This document shows, piece after piece, positions 29,401 to 39,800 of a DNA stretch of 64,000 nucleotides. The position numbers were made by a program, and so were the translations under genes. Below the pieces are notes generated by a model. The model did no database searches. It saw nothing but the letters and a program-made list of their open reading frames with translations, and was not told the DNA's origin. This DNA is from JACXTP01 sp963827905 (lineage in GTDB: Archaea; Thermoplasmatota; Thermoplasmata; Methanomassiliicoccales; UBA472): the NCBI GenBank assembly GCA_963827905.1, contig CAWHCB010000007.1, positions 310,001-374,000 on the forward strand. The letters are read 5' to 3'. Position 1 is the first letter of the stretch; each line of letters opens with the position of its first letter.

Positions 29401-30276
29401 ATGACGAGGTCGCTTAGGATGAGATGGTTCGAGGCCGGCGATAAGGGCATGCAGATGGACATGAAGGAATGGAACGAGGCGTTGAAGGACGTCGAGGACC
29501 TGGAACGCATGATCGCATTGGGCAAGAAGGTCCATGCCAACTGCATGCGCGCCGCTGGTACCAAGGCGGACGACCGGTTCGACGGGACGATAATGGCCTT
29601 GGCCCACATCCTCCACCACATGTTGGACGAGATGGACCAGGAACTGTGGGCGGACCTGCGTTGGAATCTGGAGGAGCAGTGGCGTTTCACAGAGCCGGCC
29701 CTATGGGAGTGCCCAGACCCGCTGCTCAAGGCCCATTCGACCTTGGACGCGGTGGAGGGGACCACTTTGCTGGAGTTGCAGCAGATGGGCCACGACCTGC
29801 TCCAGGTGGTCCGGCCCAACCTCATGCGCTTGGTGTGGGCCATGACCGTGTCCTCCGGACGGAAGGTGGAGATGCACGGCCTGGAGGGGGCCGACCCTAA
29901 CGGAGTCTCATTGCTCGTCCCGCTGGCGTTGCTCGACCGATTGATGGCCTCCGGGACCCCGGACTTCCTGGACGAGGAGGAGGCGGCAGGCCTCTGGCAG
30001 CTCACCATGGCCCTGGAGGTGGCGTCGACCGACGGGATCACGCTGGACGAACTGTCCCGCTGCATCAACGAGCGCCAATACCGCTTCGAAGGCAACAAGG
30101 TGCGCATGGAGCTCTACATGCATTCCTCCGGAGGGGTGGCTGTTACTCCCAAGCAGTTGGGACGGTGGCGGTCGAGCATGGTGCCAGTGCTCTCCGTCCT
30201 CATCGCCTTCAAGGTGATGTTCCTCGCCTCGGCCACCGGGGAGAACGGCCCGCTCATGGTCGGCCCGATCGATTAG
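29401..30276 (+). CDS. Uncharacterised alpha-helical protein
   Basis: The protein has 291 residues, is unbroken and matches no family I recognise. It is rich in Met, Leu and Glu, with predicted helices (DMKEWNEALKDVEDLERMIA, MALAHILHHMLDEMDQELWA, GTTLLELQQMGHDLLQVVRP) and a hydrophobic C-terminal stretch (MVPVLSVLIAFKVMFLASA) that could be a membrane helix. The start ATG 29401 is fixed by a near-perfect Shine-Dalgarno (GGAGGTGA) nine bases upstream, one of the best in the window. The gene sits between divergent Lhr and the cupredoxin gene, with no clear functional link to either. Confidence 0.6.
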   Translation: MTRSLRMRWFEAGDKGMQMDMKEWNEALKDVEDLERMIALGKKVHANCMRAAGTKADDRFDGTIMALAHILHHMLDEMDQELWADLRWNLEEQWRFTEPALWECPDPLLKAHSTLDAVEGTTLLELQQMGHDLLQVVRPNLMRLVWAMTVSSGRKVEMHGLEGADPNGVSLLVPLALLDRLMASGTPDFLDEEEAAGLWQLTMALEVASTDGITLDELSRCINERQYRFEGNKVRMELYMHSSGGVAVTPKQLGRWRSSMVPVLSVLIAFKVMFLASATGENGPLMVGPID

Positions 30277-30326
30277 GCGAGGGCAAGGTATATGTCTAGG
30301 CCCAAGGAATAGTGCTGGAGATGGCC

Positions 30327-30692
30327 ATGGAGAGGAAGTGGACGTTGTTGGTCGTGGCAGCGATCGCTATAGCGGTCGTCCTGGTGTTGGCGTTGATGTT
30401 CATGGGCGACGATGATGGGGACGATGGCAACGGTCCTGGTCCGAACGAGGTCTGGATCGACAATATGGCCTTCGAGCCGTTCAACCTCACGGTCAGCGTC
30501 GGCGCCACCGTTACTTGGACCAACAACGATGCGGTCTCACACACCGTCACCAGCGACGATGTGGGCCTGTTCGACAGCGGAACCATGACGAACGGCGAGA
30601 CGTTCCAGTTCACCTTCACAGAGGAAGGGCAGTACTTCTACCACTGCGCCCTGCACCCAGAGATGCATGGCGTGGTCACCGTGGTGGCCTGA
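30327..30692 (+). CDS. Membrane-anchored cupredoxin (plastocyanin-like copper protein)
   Basis: The protein is about 121 residues. An N-terminal anchor (TLLVVAAIAIAVVLVLALMF) is followed by an Asp/Gly linker and one cupredoxin domain (VWIDNMAFEPFNLTVSVGAT, VTWTNNDAVSHTVTSDD, YFYHCALHPEMHGVVTV). Type-1 copper ligands are the His of SHTVT and the Cys, His and Met of YHCALHPEM. It is probably an extracytoplasmic electron carrier. The ATG 30327 is preferred to 30312 (GTG) and 30321 because GGAG lies at the right distance; a TATA-like GGTATATG sits at about 30,287. The redox partner is not evident in the window. Confidence 0.85.
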   Translation: MERKWTLLVVAAIAIAVVLVLALMFMGDDDGDDGNGPGPNEVWIDNMAFEPFNLTVSVGATVTWTNNDAVSHTVTSDDVGLFDSGTMTNGETFQFTFTEEGQYFYHCALHPEMHGVVTVVA

Positions 30693-30745
30693 GCTGAGAA
30701 CGGCCACCGCAATTATTTAGCGGAAGGAGGGCATGCACTATCGAT

Positions 30746-31775
30746 ATGAGACGAGCTGCGGTCCTGCTCCTGGCGGTGTGCCTGGTCCTCGCACCGGCAC
30801 TTTTGATCAGCGATGGTGCTGAAGGGGCTGGGCCATACACGCTCCAGGGCTATGTCATGAACGAGCAGAGGCAGGGTCTCGCTGATGCAGTGGTGATGGT
30901 CGAGAACGTCAGCTCCGGGACCATCTACACCACGAACACCGACTCCCTAGGGCATTATGTCATCGACGTGCCGGTGGAAGGCATTTACAACATATCCGTC
31001 TCGTTCACGAACTTCAGCGCGGCCCCGTACACCAACGTGGCCGTGCCCGGCTCCCCCGGGTCGTTGTTCAACTTCACCCTCGAGGAGGTGCTGGGCGTGG
31101 TCAAGGGCTTCGTGACCGATGGCAGCGTTCCGGTCAATGGGGCGACCGTTCGTCTGTCCAACGAACTGTACAATTACACCGCGGTCTCCCAGGCCCCCCT
31201 GGGGGAATATGAGATCATTGGACGTTCAACCAGGCGTCTATGTGGCCTCGGCCGAGAAGATCGGTTTCGAGCGCAACAACTACCCCGCCCCGGTCGTGGT
31301 GACGCGCAACGCCCCCACGGAGGTCAACTTCACCCTGACCGAGCAGCCTGCGACGCTTTTCGGGAAGGTGCTCAACCAGAACAACAACCCGTTGAAGGGG
31401 GTGAGGGTGAGCATAAGCTCCACCGATTACGATTCCATAACCACCACGGACGAGGACGGCAATTACTCCTTCATCGGTCTGGCGGCGGGAGATTATTCGG
31501 TGAAGTTCGAGCTTGAGGGCTATCAGACCGATGTGGAGAATGTCGCCCTGGGCCCGTTCGAGGAGCGCCGATTGGACGTGGCGATGGAGCGGGACACCTC
31601 CAACCAGACCGCCGTGCTCTTCGGCTTCGACCTGCCCCACTCGCTCATGATCGTGGCGCTGATGGTGGGTGTCGTCCTGGTCGCGCTGGGCTCGATCATG
31701 ACCATGAGGGTAAGGAACAGACCCGAGCGTCTGGCCAAGATCAAGATCGAGGATGAGGAAGAACCACAGGAATGA
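30746..31775 (+). CDS. Secreted carboxypeptidase-regulatory-like repeat protein with C-terminal anchor (frameshifted)
   Basis: A signal peptide (AAVLLLAVCLVLAPALLISDGAEG) is followed by three CarboxypepD-regulatory-type beta-sandwich repeats. They begin YTLQGYVMNEQRQGLADAVV, VVKGFVTDGSVPVNGATVRL and LFGKVLNQNNNPLKGVRVSI. A membrane helix (SLMIVALMVGVVLVALGSIM) and a short charged tail close the protein, about 343 residues. The frame breaks near 31,220. Several N-x-S/T sites are present. An AATTATTTAG box lies about 27-35 bases before the ATG, consistent with a leaderless transcript. It is likely a cell-surface protein. The 3' end overlaps the convergent fumarase gene by 35 bases as read, which may reflect an indel. 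Confidence 0.78.
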
Positions 31776-32362
31776 TCAGAGGGTCTCGCAGCATCCTCTC
31801 GCGTTCGGCGCTGACCTTGGCCTCGACCTCTTGGTAAAGGCTGCCGCCATGACAGTCCATCGCCACCACCAGCGGCCCGAACTCCTGCATGCGCAGCTCC
31901 CATACCGCCTCGGCCATGCCCAGGTCGGACCAGTGCTCCCGGACCACCTCCTTGACGCTTTTGGCGGCCAGGACCGCCGCTCCGCCGGTGTAGGCCAGAT
32001 AGACGCAGCCGTGTTGGGCCATGGCCTCCAGCACCGTTCTGGACATGCCGCCCTTGCCGATGATGGCTCGCGCCCCGGTCCGTTCTATGACCTCCGCCTG
32101 CATACCGTCCATGCGGGCGCTGGTGGTCGGGCCAGCGGCGATGACCTTCCATCCATCTCCATGACGCTCCATGATAGGCCCGCAATGGTAGATCGCGCCG
32201 CCCTTAAGGTCGAAGGGCAGGGGGTCGCCCCGGCGCAAAAGTTCGAGCATGCGGGCGTGCGCCTCGTCCCTGGCGGTGTGGACCACGCCGCTGAGGGTGA
32301 CGGTCTGGCCCACCCTGAGCCTCCTGACCGCCTCCTCCCTCAGGGGCGATGTCGATCTTCAT
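31741..32362 (-). CDS. Fumarate hydratase class I, beta subunit (frameshifted)
   Basis: This is the C-terminal-domain subunit of the two-subunit iron-sulfur fumarase that interconverts fumarate and malate. Motifs include VGQTVTLSGVVHTARDEAH, GGAIYHCGPIM, AAGPTTSARMD, IGKGGMSRTVLEAM and YLAYTGGAAVLAA. The ATG at 32362 overlaps the alpha-subunit stop (ATGA). One extra G in a GAGGGAGG run near 32,338 puts the first nine residues (MKIDIAPEE) out of frame. About 207 residues after correction. The 3' end is also uncertain, because the open frame runs 35 bases into the convergent surface-protein gene. Confidence 0.9.
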
Positions 32363-33228
32363 TCGAACCCCTCCGTCCTGAACAGCACCCTGCCGTCCGG
32401 ATAGATGCGGGCGGAGCAGCGCCGGGCCGCCCAGCACTGCAGATTGATAGCTACTGGTAACGAGGCGGTGTGGCAGTGCGCCAGCTCCACGCTCACGCCG
32501 AGGACGGTGGTCCTGCCCCCCAGGCCCATCGGGCCCACCCCGCTGCGGTTGAGCAAAAGCTCCAGGTCCTCCTCCAAACGCGCCGCCTCCGGGTCCAGGC
32601 TCCTTCGCCCCACCGGTCGTAGCACCGCCTTCTTTGCCAGGTAGGCCGCCCCCTCCGCCGTGCCGCCGATGCCCAGGCCCACGATGGTGGGCGGACAGGG
32701 TCGGCCTCCCGCCCTGGTGATGACCTCCAGCACGGCCCTCTTGATCCCGTTCACTCCCTCGCTGGGGTTGAGCATGCGCAGGGCGCTCATGTTCTCGGAA
32801 CCGGCCCCCTTGGGCATGTGCACGATCTCCACGAAGTCCCCCTTGGGCGGAGAGAAATGGACCACGGGCATCCCGTCGCCAAGGTTGTCGCCGGTGTTGT
32901 GCCTGGTGAGCGGATGCACCACGTTGGGGCGAAGGGGCACCTCGCGGGTGGCCCGGGCCACCCCCTGCCTGATGCCTGCCTCCAGCCCCTCGTCCCATAG
33001 GCCGCTCACATAGAATATCGGCACCCCGGTGTCCTGGCACATGGGAACCCGGCCTTCCTCGGCCAGTCGGATGTTCTCCAGGATGGTGCGCAACTGGGCC
33101 TTGGCGATCTCCTCCGTCTCCTCGGCCAACGCTCGCTCCAGCGCGGCCAGGACGTCTACCGGCAGGGTCGTGGTGGCGGTGCGCATGAGCCGCACCACCG
33201 TCTCCTCCACCAAGGACGCTTCGTTCAC
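32359..33228 (-). CDS. Fumarate hydratase class I, alpha subunit
   Basis: This is the N-terminal-domain subunit of class I fumarase, carrying the 4Fe-4S cluster. It has 289 residues and is unbroken. Family motifs are VPMCQDTGVPIFYV (first cluster Cys), VVHPLTRHNTGDNLGDGMP, HMPKGAGSENMSAL, PCPPTIVGLGIGGTAEGAA (second Cys) and VSVELAHCHTASLPVAINLQCWAARR (third Cys). The paired arrangement with the beta subunit directly downstream is typical of archaea. It functions in the citrate cycle, or its reductive branch, in the cytosol. Confidence 0.93.
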   Translation of the reverse strand: MNEASLVEETVVRLMRTATTTLPVDVLAALERALAEETEEIAKAQLRTILENIRLAEEGRVPMCQDTGVPIFYVSGLWDEGLEAGIRQGVARATREVPLRPNVVHPLTRHNTGDNLGDGMPVVHFSPPKGDFVEIVHMPKGAGSENMSALRMLNPSEGVNGIKRAVLEVITRAGGRPCPPTIVGLGIGGTAEGAAYLAKKAVLRPVGRRSLDPEAARLEEDLELLLNRSGVGPMGLGGRTTVLGVSVELAHCHTASLPVAINLQCWAARRCSARIYPDGRVLFRTEGFE

Positions 33229-33310
33229 GGGTCGGGAATGGGCGTCTCGGTTCTTAACTTTGGCCGATGTGAGCGGAGGGCGACCATCTAGGAACGGGCG
33301 GTGAAATAAG

Positions 33311-33320
33311 GATTATATAG
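33311..33320 (+). promoter_or_regulatory. TATA box of the ABC exporter operon
   Basis: GATTATATAG stands out of GC-rich surroundings 34-43 bases before the GTG start at 33354, placing transcription near 33,340 with room for the GGGGAT ribosome site. Confidence 0.5.
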
Positions 33321-33353
33321 CGAGACCGGGCTGCCTGCTTTTTGGGGATAAAC

Positions 33354-34292
33354 GTGGAGACGCCTATCGTCATTGAAGGTCTGGTCAAGACCTACAAAGG
33401 CGGGTTCAAGGCGGTGGACAAGCTCGACCTGAAGGTGGAGAAGGGGGCCTTCATGGGCTTCCTCGGACCCAACGGGGCGGGCAAGACCACCACCATCAAG
33501 ATAATGACCAACCTGCTGAGCAAGACCAACGGTCGCACCCTGCTGAACGGGGTGGACACCGCCCATGACCCGAAACGGGCCCTGGCGGACGTGGGTGCGG
33601 TGGTGGAGACCCCCGAGTTCTATCCGTTCCTCACCCCGGTGGAGACCCTGGAGTACCTGGGCAGGTTGAGGGGCATGAGCAAGGAGCATCTCAAGGTCCG
33701 CATCGATGAGGTGCTGCGCCTGGTGAAGATGGAGGAGAACAAGGACAAGCGCATCGGCGAGTTCTCCAAGGGCATGAAGCAGCGCGTCGCCATCGCCCAG
33801 GCGGCGCTGCATGAGCCAAGCGTGATCATACTGGACGAGCCGACGTCGGGACTGGACCCGCTCGGGATGTTCGAGGTGCGCGAGGTGCTGCGCGGATTGA
33901 GGAAGGAGGGCTACACCATCTTCATGAGCTCCCACCTTCTGAACGAGGTGCAGGAGGTCTGCACCGACATCGCCTTGATCAACCGCGGCAAACTGCTGCG
34001 CTTCGGCAAGGTGAGCGACCTTCTCCAAGAGGTCCGGGTGAAGAATATCGAGGTCAAGGTCACCAATCGCCTGGATGGGAGCACCATGGGCCGGATCGCG
34101 GCCGTGAACGGGGTCAAGGGGCTGCAGGCGATCAGCGACAGCATGTTCTCACTGAACCTAGAGGGTGACGACGAGGTGCAGGCGAGGATGCTGCTGGACC
34201 TGCAGGCGCTAGGGTTGAGGATCGTTTACTTCCGGGAATCGGGATTGGCGCTGGAGTCGCTCTACCGCTCCCTGATCACGGATTCGAGGTGA
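33354..34292 (+). CDS. ABC transporter ATP-binding protein
   Basis: The 312-residue ATPase is of the ABC-2/daunorubicin-exporter type. It shows Walker A (GPNGAGKTT), a Q-loop-region VVETPEFYPFLTP, the signature IGEFSKGMKQR, Walker B (VIILDEPTSGLD) and the H-loop (FMSSHLL). A C-terminal regulatory region of about 90 residues follows. GTG 33354 is preferred to the in-frame TTG 33342 because GGGGAT lies just upstream. Its TGA overlaps the permease ATG (TGATG), so it is coupled to the membrane subunit. The exported substrate is unknown. Confidence 0.92.
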   Translation: METPIVIEGLVKTYKGGFKAVDKLDLKVEKGAFMGFLGPNGAGKTTTIKIMTNLLSKTNGRTLLNGVDTAHDPKRALADVGAVVETPEFYPFLTPVETLEYLGRLRGMSKEHLKVRIDEVLRLVKMEENKDKRIGEFSKGMKQRVAIAQAALHEPSVIILDEPTSGLDPLGMFEVREVLRGLRKEGYTIFMSSHLLNEVQEVCTDIALINRGKLLRFGKVSDLLQEVRVKNIEVKVTNRLDGSTMGRIAAVNGVKGLQAISDSMFSLNLEGDDEVQARMLLDLQALGLRIVYFRESGLALESLYRSLITDSR

Positions 34293-35101
34293 TGGAATGG
34301 AGAGCACCGAATTTGACCAAACGGTCCCTGCCGTCGGACCTGTCCCAGATGTTGACCGTGACCAGGTATGAGATCTTGAAGCATCTGCGCAGCAAGCGCA
34401 TCTATGGCATCGCGGTCATCGTAGTACTGATCTTCGTGGCCTATCTGGCATGTCCCGCCCTTACTGGGCGATGATTATCCAGACAATTCGTTCGAGATCG
34501 TGAGCTTCTTCGCTGAGCTTGGTCACGCTGCTCATCGTCGTGATCGCCTCACTTGTTCGCCGGGGACGCCATCGTATCAGAGTACCAGCAGCGCACCGGT
34601 TACCTGCTGTTCCCGAACCCGGTACGTAAGGGCACATTGTTCGCCGGTAAGTTCCTGGCGGCGATGACCATGTCCGCGCTCGTCCTGGGCATATACTACG
34701 CTGGGGCAGCGATGATCAGCCTGGCACTGAGCGGGCGATGTTATCGCGGAGATCGGTGCATCGTTCGGGCTGGCGTTGCTCTACACCGCGGCGGCCATCT
34801 CCTTCGGCTTCCTGCTCAGCGCGGCGATGAAGGGCGGAACCGCGCGCCATCGTGCTCCTTGTTCGTCACGCTGCTCATACTGATGGATATAGTTGCCCTG
34901 CTATTGATGGTAGGCAACATAGACCCCACCTTTGTGCTGACGGTGGCGGGAACGTGTGCGTGTTCATCCTTGAGGACCCCTATCCCACGGGAGATTTCAT
35001 ACCAGAGGTCGTCCCAGCCATCGCTACCATGGTGGCATATCTGGTCGGTTGCTACGTGATCGGGTATCCTTCTCTTCCGACGCCGCGAGATGGTGTCCTA
35101 A
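34292..35101 (+). CDS. ABC-2 type permease (four or more frameshifts)
   Basis: Reading across breaks near 34,460, 34,510, 34,735, 34,840, 34,945 and 35,075 gives a polytopic protein of about 270 residues. The first helix follows LTVTRYEILKHLRSKRIYG (AVIVVLIFVAYLACPAL). The conserved ABC-2 segment AGDAIVSEYQQRTGYLLFPNPV follows, then helices around FLAAMTMSALVLGIYYAGAA, SFGLALLYTAAAISFGFLLS, LFVTLLILMDIVALLLM and ATMVAYLVGCYVIG. The end is RRREMVS at 35,101. This region has the densest indels in the window. It pairs with the upstream ATPase as an exporter. Confidence 0.78.
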
Positions 35102-35110
35102 ACCCCTTCC

Positions 35111-35133
35111 TCACTTTTACTTTTCACTATTTC
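35111..35133 (+). terminator. T-rich terminator after the ABC operon
   Basis: TCACTTTTACTTTTCACTAT follows AACCCCTTCC directly after the permease stop. The same AAACCCCTTCC plus T-rich layout follows the secretion ATPase at 731-763. Confidence 0.5.
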
Positions 35134-35438
35134 GGTTTGTAGCGCATCGTGCCGACCAGGCGCTTGCACTTCGGGCACACGGTCTGGTCCGAGTTCATGG
35201 GGAAGCGACAATGTGGACATGCCTGGGAACTAGAATATGAATGTCCTGGATAGCGGACATAGCGCTGCTGTAGATAGCCGATGCGCCTCTGGGCCCCCCG
35301 CAGATAATAGAAGTAGATGACCAGGACGATCACCGCGATCAGCCCCGCTGCGAGGAGCGCCTCCCACCCGGTCACCTCCGTGGCGGCGAGCAGGTCTGTT
35401 GGTCTCAGGGACGATGCTAGCGGCATGATTTCAACCAC
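35127..35438 (-). CDS. Small membrane protein with C-terminal zinc ribbon
   Basis: The 103-residue protein has one membrane helix (ALLAAGLIAVIVLVIYFYYL, residues about 26-46) and a basic juxtamembrane segment. It ends in a zinc ribbon (CPHCRFPMNSDQTVCPKCKR), presumably cytosolic. Family and function are not known. It lies downstream of nmd3 and could be in its transcript. Confidence 0.7.
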   Translation of the reverse strand: MVEIMPLASSLRPTDLLAATEVTGWEALLAAGLIAVIVLVIYFYYLRGAQRRIGYLQQRYVRYPGHSYSSSQACPHCRFPMNSDQTVCPKCKRLVGTMRYKPK

Positions 35439-35478
35439 CGGGTGAACAATCCCCTCGGTGGGATATCATTCTTTGCCG

Positions 35479-36521
35479 TCACTTCGGTAAAAGGAATATC
35501 TCCTCGTCGTGGACGAAGACCTTCACCGTGTCCTTCTTGACCTCGAAGCGGGGCGGCTTGCGCAGCTCGATGGGCCTCATGGTGGTGGGGTGCAAGATCT
35601 GCACCTCCTTGGCGGTCTCGGTAAGAACGACCGCGTCCAGCATCTCGTCCTTCATGCCGATGACCTTGGCGTCCTGCAGGTCGCCATGGCTGAACATGAG
35701 GGATTCCCCGGTGCGCATGTCGGTGAGCTTGGCGTTGGATGCCCGGGTCGGCCCCACCAGGTACATGCGCTTGCGGAACATGACCACGTCGCCGTAACGA
35801 TAGGCGGGCAGTCGGACCAGGTACGTCACGCGATACACGTCCTTCCCCTCGCGTTTGGTCAGCAGCTTGGCGGTGTCCTTGACCTCGGCGCCGTACTGTT
35901 CGGCCAGGTTGCGGGAGATGACCTTGCCGGCGGAGTTGGAGGGATAGATACACATCGGCGCCGCCCGCGCCGCCGACCACGCGGTCCAGTTTGGATATGA
36001 AGACCTCACGGTTCTCCGTCGCCATCTCCTCCACCATCGATTGCACCCGGTCCAGGATGGCGTCCACCTCCTTCTCGGTGAGCTTGCGGTCGCGGGAGCG
36101 GATCTGCAAAGTGGATTCGAAGTAGGAACCTTTGATCTTGGAGCAGCGGCCGCACACCGAGTTTTTCACGCGGACTATGGTGTCGCGCTCCTCCTCCGCC
36201 CTCAGCCCCTTGCACTCGACGGCGAGCTGCATGTTGACGCGGAAGTTCAGCTTGTCCGCCTCGATGACCTCGGCCCCGACCTCGACCACTTGGGCACCTT
36301 CCATGACCTGGACGGACTGAATGGCGGCCTCCTCCACCGCCGCCTCCACGGTCGGTTGGGACACCCACTTCCCGTCCATGCTGATAATCCTTGCAGTGGG
36401 CGCATTGCGGCAGGTCCACGTGATCGGCCACCTTGGTGAACTGACGGCTCTCCAGGAAGCAACGCTCGCACACGCTTTCGTACACTGGCCCTTCGGCCCC
36501 ACACTTGACACAGAACGACAT
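35479..36521 (-). CDS. NMD3-like 60S/50S ribosome export-adaptor homologue (two or more frameshifts)
   Basis: The N-terminus carries the NMD3 zinc-binding pattern (CVKCGAEGPVYESVCERCF and later CAHCKDYQ). The middle has VRVKNSVCGRCSKIKGSYFESTLQIR. The C-terminal part reads VISRNLAEQYGAEVKDTAKLLTKREGKDVYRVTYLVRLP and ends DTVKVFVHDEEIFLLPK. In eukaryotes NMD3 escorts the large subunit; archaeal homologues are thought to act in 50S maturation. About 347 residues after correcting breaks near 36,390 and 35,955. ATG 36521 is used, with GTG 36527 as the alternative. The start lies seven bases past the DUF424 gene stop, so the two are co-transcribed. Confidence 0.88.
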
Positions 36522-36527
36522 CTTCAC

Positions 36528-36878
36528 TTACCAACGGAACATCTGGGCGTGCGGAACGCCCTGGATGGTTATCACACAGTCCTCTTCGATGAACTTGTGC
36601 CTGGCGGCGATGCGGCAGGTGCGCTCCCCCACCAGGTTGGCCATGGTGCACATGTTCAACCGGGAGACCAGGAGCTCCTCCCCGCCTTCCTCGCCCTCGT
36701 AGAACTCCTTGGACACCTCGAGCTTGAGGTCGCCCTCTCGGTAGGTCTGGCCCAGCATCTCCTTGTCGCAGGCGGCCAGCAGTATCTCTCGGCCCTGTTT
36801 GATCAGCCTTACCGTTATCACTTGTTCACCGATTCCGGTTTCGACATCACGAGCATCGATGGTATAAATCTTTGCCAA
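36528..36878 (-). CDS. DUF424-family protein
   Basis: The 116-residue protein starts MAKIYTIDARDVETGIGEQV. It has the family's GREILLAACDKEMLGQTYREGDLKLEVSKEFY and NLVGERTCRIAARHKFIEEDCVITIQGVPHAQMF. DUF424 (COG2412) is conserved in archaea and usually sits beside translation genes; its function is not established. The gene is unbroken and starts six bases after the mcm stop. This gives a mcm-DUF424-nmd3 run with almost no spacers. Confidence 0.85.
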   Translation of the reverse strand: MAKIYTIDARDVETGIGEQVITVRLIKQGREILLAACDKEMLGQTYREGDLKLEVSKEFYEGEEGGEELLVSRLNMCTMANLVGERTCRIAARHKFIEEDCVITIQGVPHAQMFRW

Positions 36879-36884
36879 GACCCA

Positions 36885-39800
36885 TCAGTCGCCGCCCACC
36901 AGCTTGATGTGCCCTCCGCCGGGGTCGTAGACCTCCCCGGCCTGCTTCATCTTGCGCAGGATGTCCTTGAGCTCGGACTCGGTGATGCCCTTCTCCTCGG
37001 CGCGCTGCGCCACCACGTGCTCCGGGGCGCCCTTGAAGTGGTCCGAGCTGTCCTGGATGAGGCGGCGCACGATGGAGATCTTGTTGCGCTCGCTGCGCGG
37101 GGTGCCGGTCATGAGCTTGTCCACGTCCATGCTCCCCGAGTCCTTCGCCATCTTCTCCAGGTAATAGCGCACGATGCGGACGGCGCGCTGCGCGTCCTCC
37201 TTCGCGACGACGCGGCTGAGGCGGATGCGGGCGCTGGCCTCGGACAACCGGATGAAGGCCTCCAGCTGCCTGGCGGTGATCGGCACGGAGGCGTTGGGGC
37301 CCTCGCCCATCTTGCGTATGCTGAGATAGGTGTCCATGATGAGCCGTTGGGCCTCCTTGTTCAGGACGGGGGTGGTGCGTTTGGCATATTTCACATACTT
37401 GCGCATGAACTCTGGCTCGAAGTAGGGCTTGAGGTCCTCGGTCTCCGCCATGATCTCCTTGTAATCGAGGTCCGGGTCCTGAGCGCCCTCGCCCTGTCGC
37501 AGGACCTGCCCTCGGGTGTGGCCCTTGATGATGTGCTCGGCGATCTTGGCGTCCTTCTCCTGATTTGGCTTGTCCAGCAGGGCAAAGATGAGATCGAAGC
37601 GCGAGAGGAGGGCCGGCGGCATGTTGATCTGGTTCGCCAAGGGCTCGTTCTCATCGAAACGACCGTATTTCGGGTTCGCGGCGCCGAGGACGCTGGTGCG
37701 ACATTGGAGCGTGGCGGTGATGCCTGCCTTGGCTACCGATACAGTGTTCCCGCACCAGACTGGTTTACCATCTCTCCTCACATATAGGGTGTGATGGGGG
37801 ACCTCGACGCAGTAAATCATACCCTTGTAATTCCTGATCTGTAACTGGTCTGCCCTATGCTGGTAGGCGTTGACGATAGGTTCGTTCAGATTTTTATTAC
37901 GCCCTTCCATGATTGAAACGTTATAGTGCATTTTTGCCGACTTTATTTTCCTACCTTTGATGATCCCCCAACCGGACAGCTTTGAATAATCCCGGAATTT
38001 GAGATTCCCAGATAAGCCAAGCTTCAACGCGATCTCCTGTACGTCGTCCGCCAATCTTTTCGATGAAGTACAATATGTCCGATGACCAGACTCCTTTCTT
38101 ACAAAACCGTCCCCCAGCATCAGGGCATCTAACAGGATGCCCAGTTGTCTTGTTGAAAGCTCAAAAGATCTCTGGGGATGTACTTCTGGGAGAAGTCGCC
38201 AAACTGGTATAGGTAAGTGGCGAGCTGTTTGCTGCACATGCTGAAGTTGTAGGTGTCATAATTATACTCGAAACCAAGCCTGAGGATGCAGTCCTCGATC
38301 TTGTAGACCTTATCCTCATCCTTGACCTGGGAGATGTGAACCCTGTAGGGTACCCCGTTCTGACATTGAACGCAACCTTCGGAGATAAAGTAACCAAAGA
38401 ACTCCAGCCAATCATCCATTTTCAGAACCATGGGTGGAGTCTCGGTCCCACTGGGATCGTTCTGGTTCTTGAACTTACGAACTGGGGGAATCGTGAACGA
38501 GTCGATTTCAACCCCGTTCCAATTCGCGTTCTTCTTGAATTTGAAGCGCCTAGTCCTCGGGATCTGATCCATTCTTATCAGTTTGTATCCTTCGAATAAA
38601 TCAGCCCGCTTGCTGATGTTGACGTACATGTTGTGATTCGGTGTGACGGCTAGATCGACCTGGTTGGATCTAATGTGGTACATTTCGCCCTCATACTCTC
38701 TGGCTACAAATCTGACGACGGCTTCGACATAATCTAATTCACCATGAGGGTGTTAAGGATGGCAATTTCATCGACCTCTGAGACGTCTTTAAAGAGCTTC
38801 CATCCCTCCCTTGTTAATAGCTCCGTTTGGTCATCATAACACGAGCTTTCCATCGCTTCGTGCATGGAGCTTCTGTCCTGCTCAGTCATCTTGTCGAGTT
38901 CGTCGACGCAGGCGACGCCCTTGTCTGCCAGAACCAGTGCCCCCGCCTCCAGGGTCCATCTCCCCTCGCCGAACTCGTCCTTGACCGCCGCGGCGGTGTT
39001 GTGCACCAGGAATCCGTTGGCGAAGAAGCAGTGCGCGCCCTCCACGGTCAGGTCATAGACGTGGTCGGGCAGATCTCGATAAACCAGACGCTTCTTCACG
39101 ATCTTGGACCACCCGGGCACCCCCCCTTGGCGCACGTCATCACCTCGTCCTCGACCATGAGGTCCTTGGACCTTACCCAAGTCTCCTTTCCGCCCATCTT
39201 GGAATATAATCGGGTCTCGGGCGTGAGCTTGAGTTTTGTTCCCTGGCTTGATAATATTTCCACAAGAAATGAAGGGGTTGTCAAACGGAAGACCGAGGTC
39301 ACCGGAAGGTATTCGAAACTCCCCGTTTCGTTCAGGGTTTTTACACCGTTGACAAGGACCTCTTGCCGCCATTCTCCGTGCTCAATTTCCACCGGCGAGG
39401 TCATCCTGTCCTCGACGAAATCCCGGATACGCACCTCATCACCATCGATGTCTATCATCGAGTCCGGTGCTACGCACAGCCCTGCCGCCGAGGAGCTCTT
39501 GCCGGAGGCGTATATCCCCCTCGGCGCCAGATGGGACATGTAACGCAGCATCTGGCTGTTGTGGTTGAGTATGCCGTTCGCCACGAAGATGTGCGTCCCT
39601 TCCACCTCAAGGTCATACACCCAGGGCTCGGGCGCATCCACCTTCTCGATCGAGACCACGTTGTCCCAGTCCATGCCGCGTAGCCGACCGATGGTCTCGT
39701 CCGGCCCGCAACGACCCTGTCCCTCGGTCACGGCGATGCACTGGCCCACGAATATCTTGCTCGCCGGGCGCATCGCGATCCACGGCCCCTGCGGGACGAA

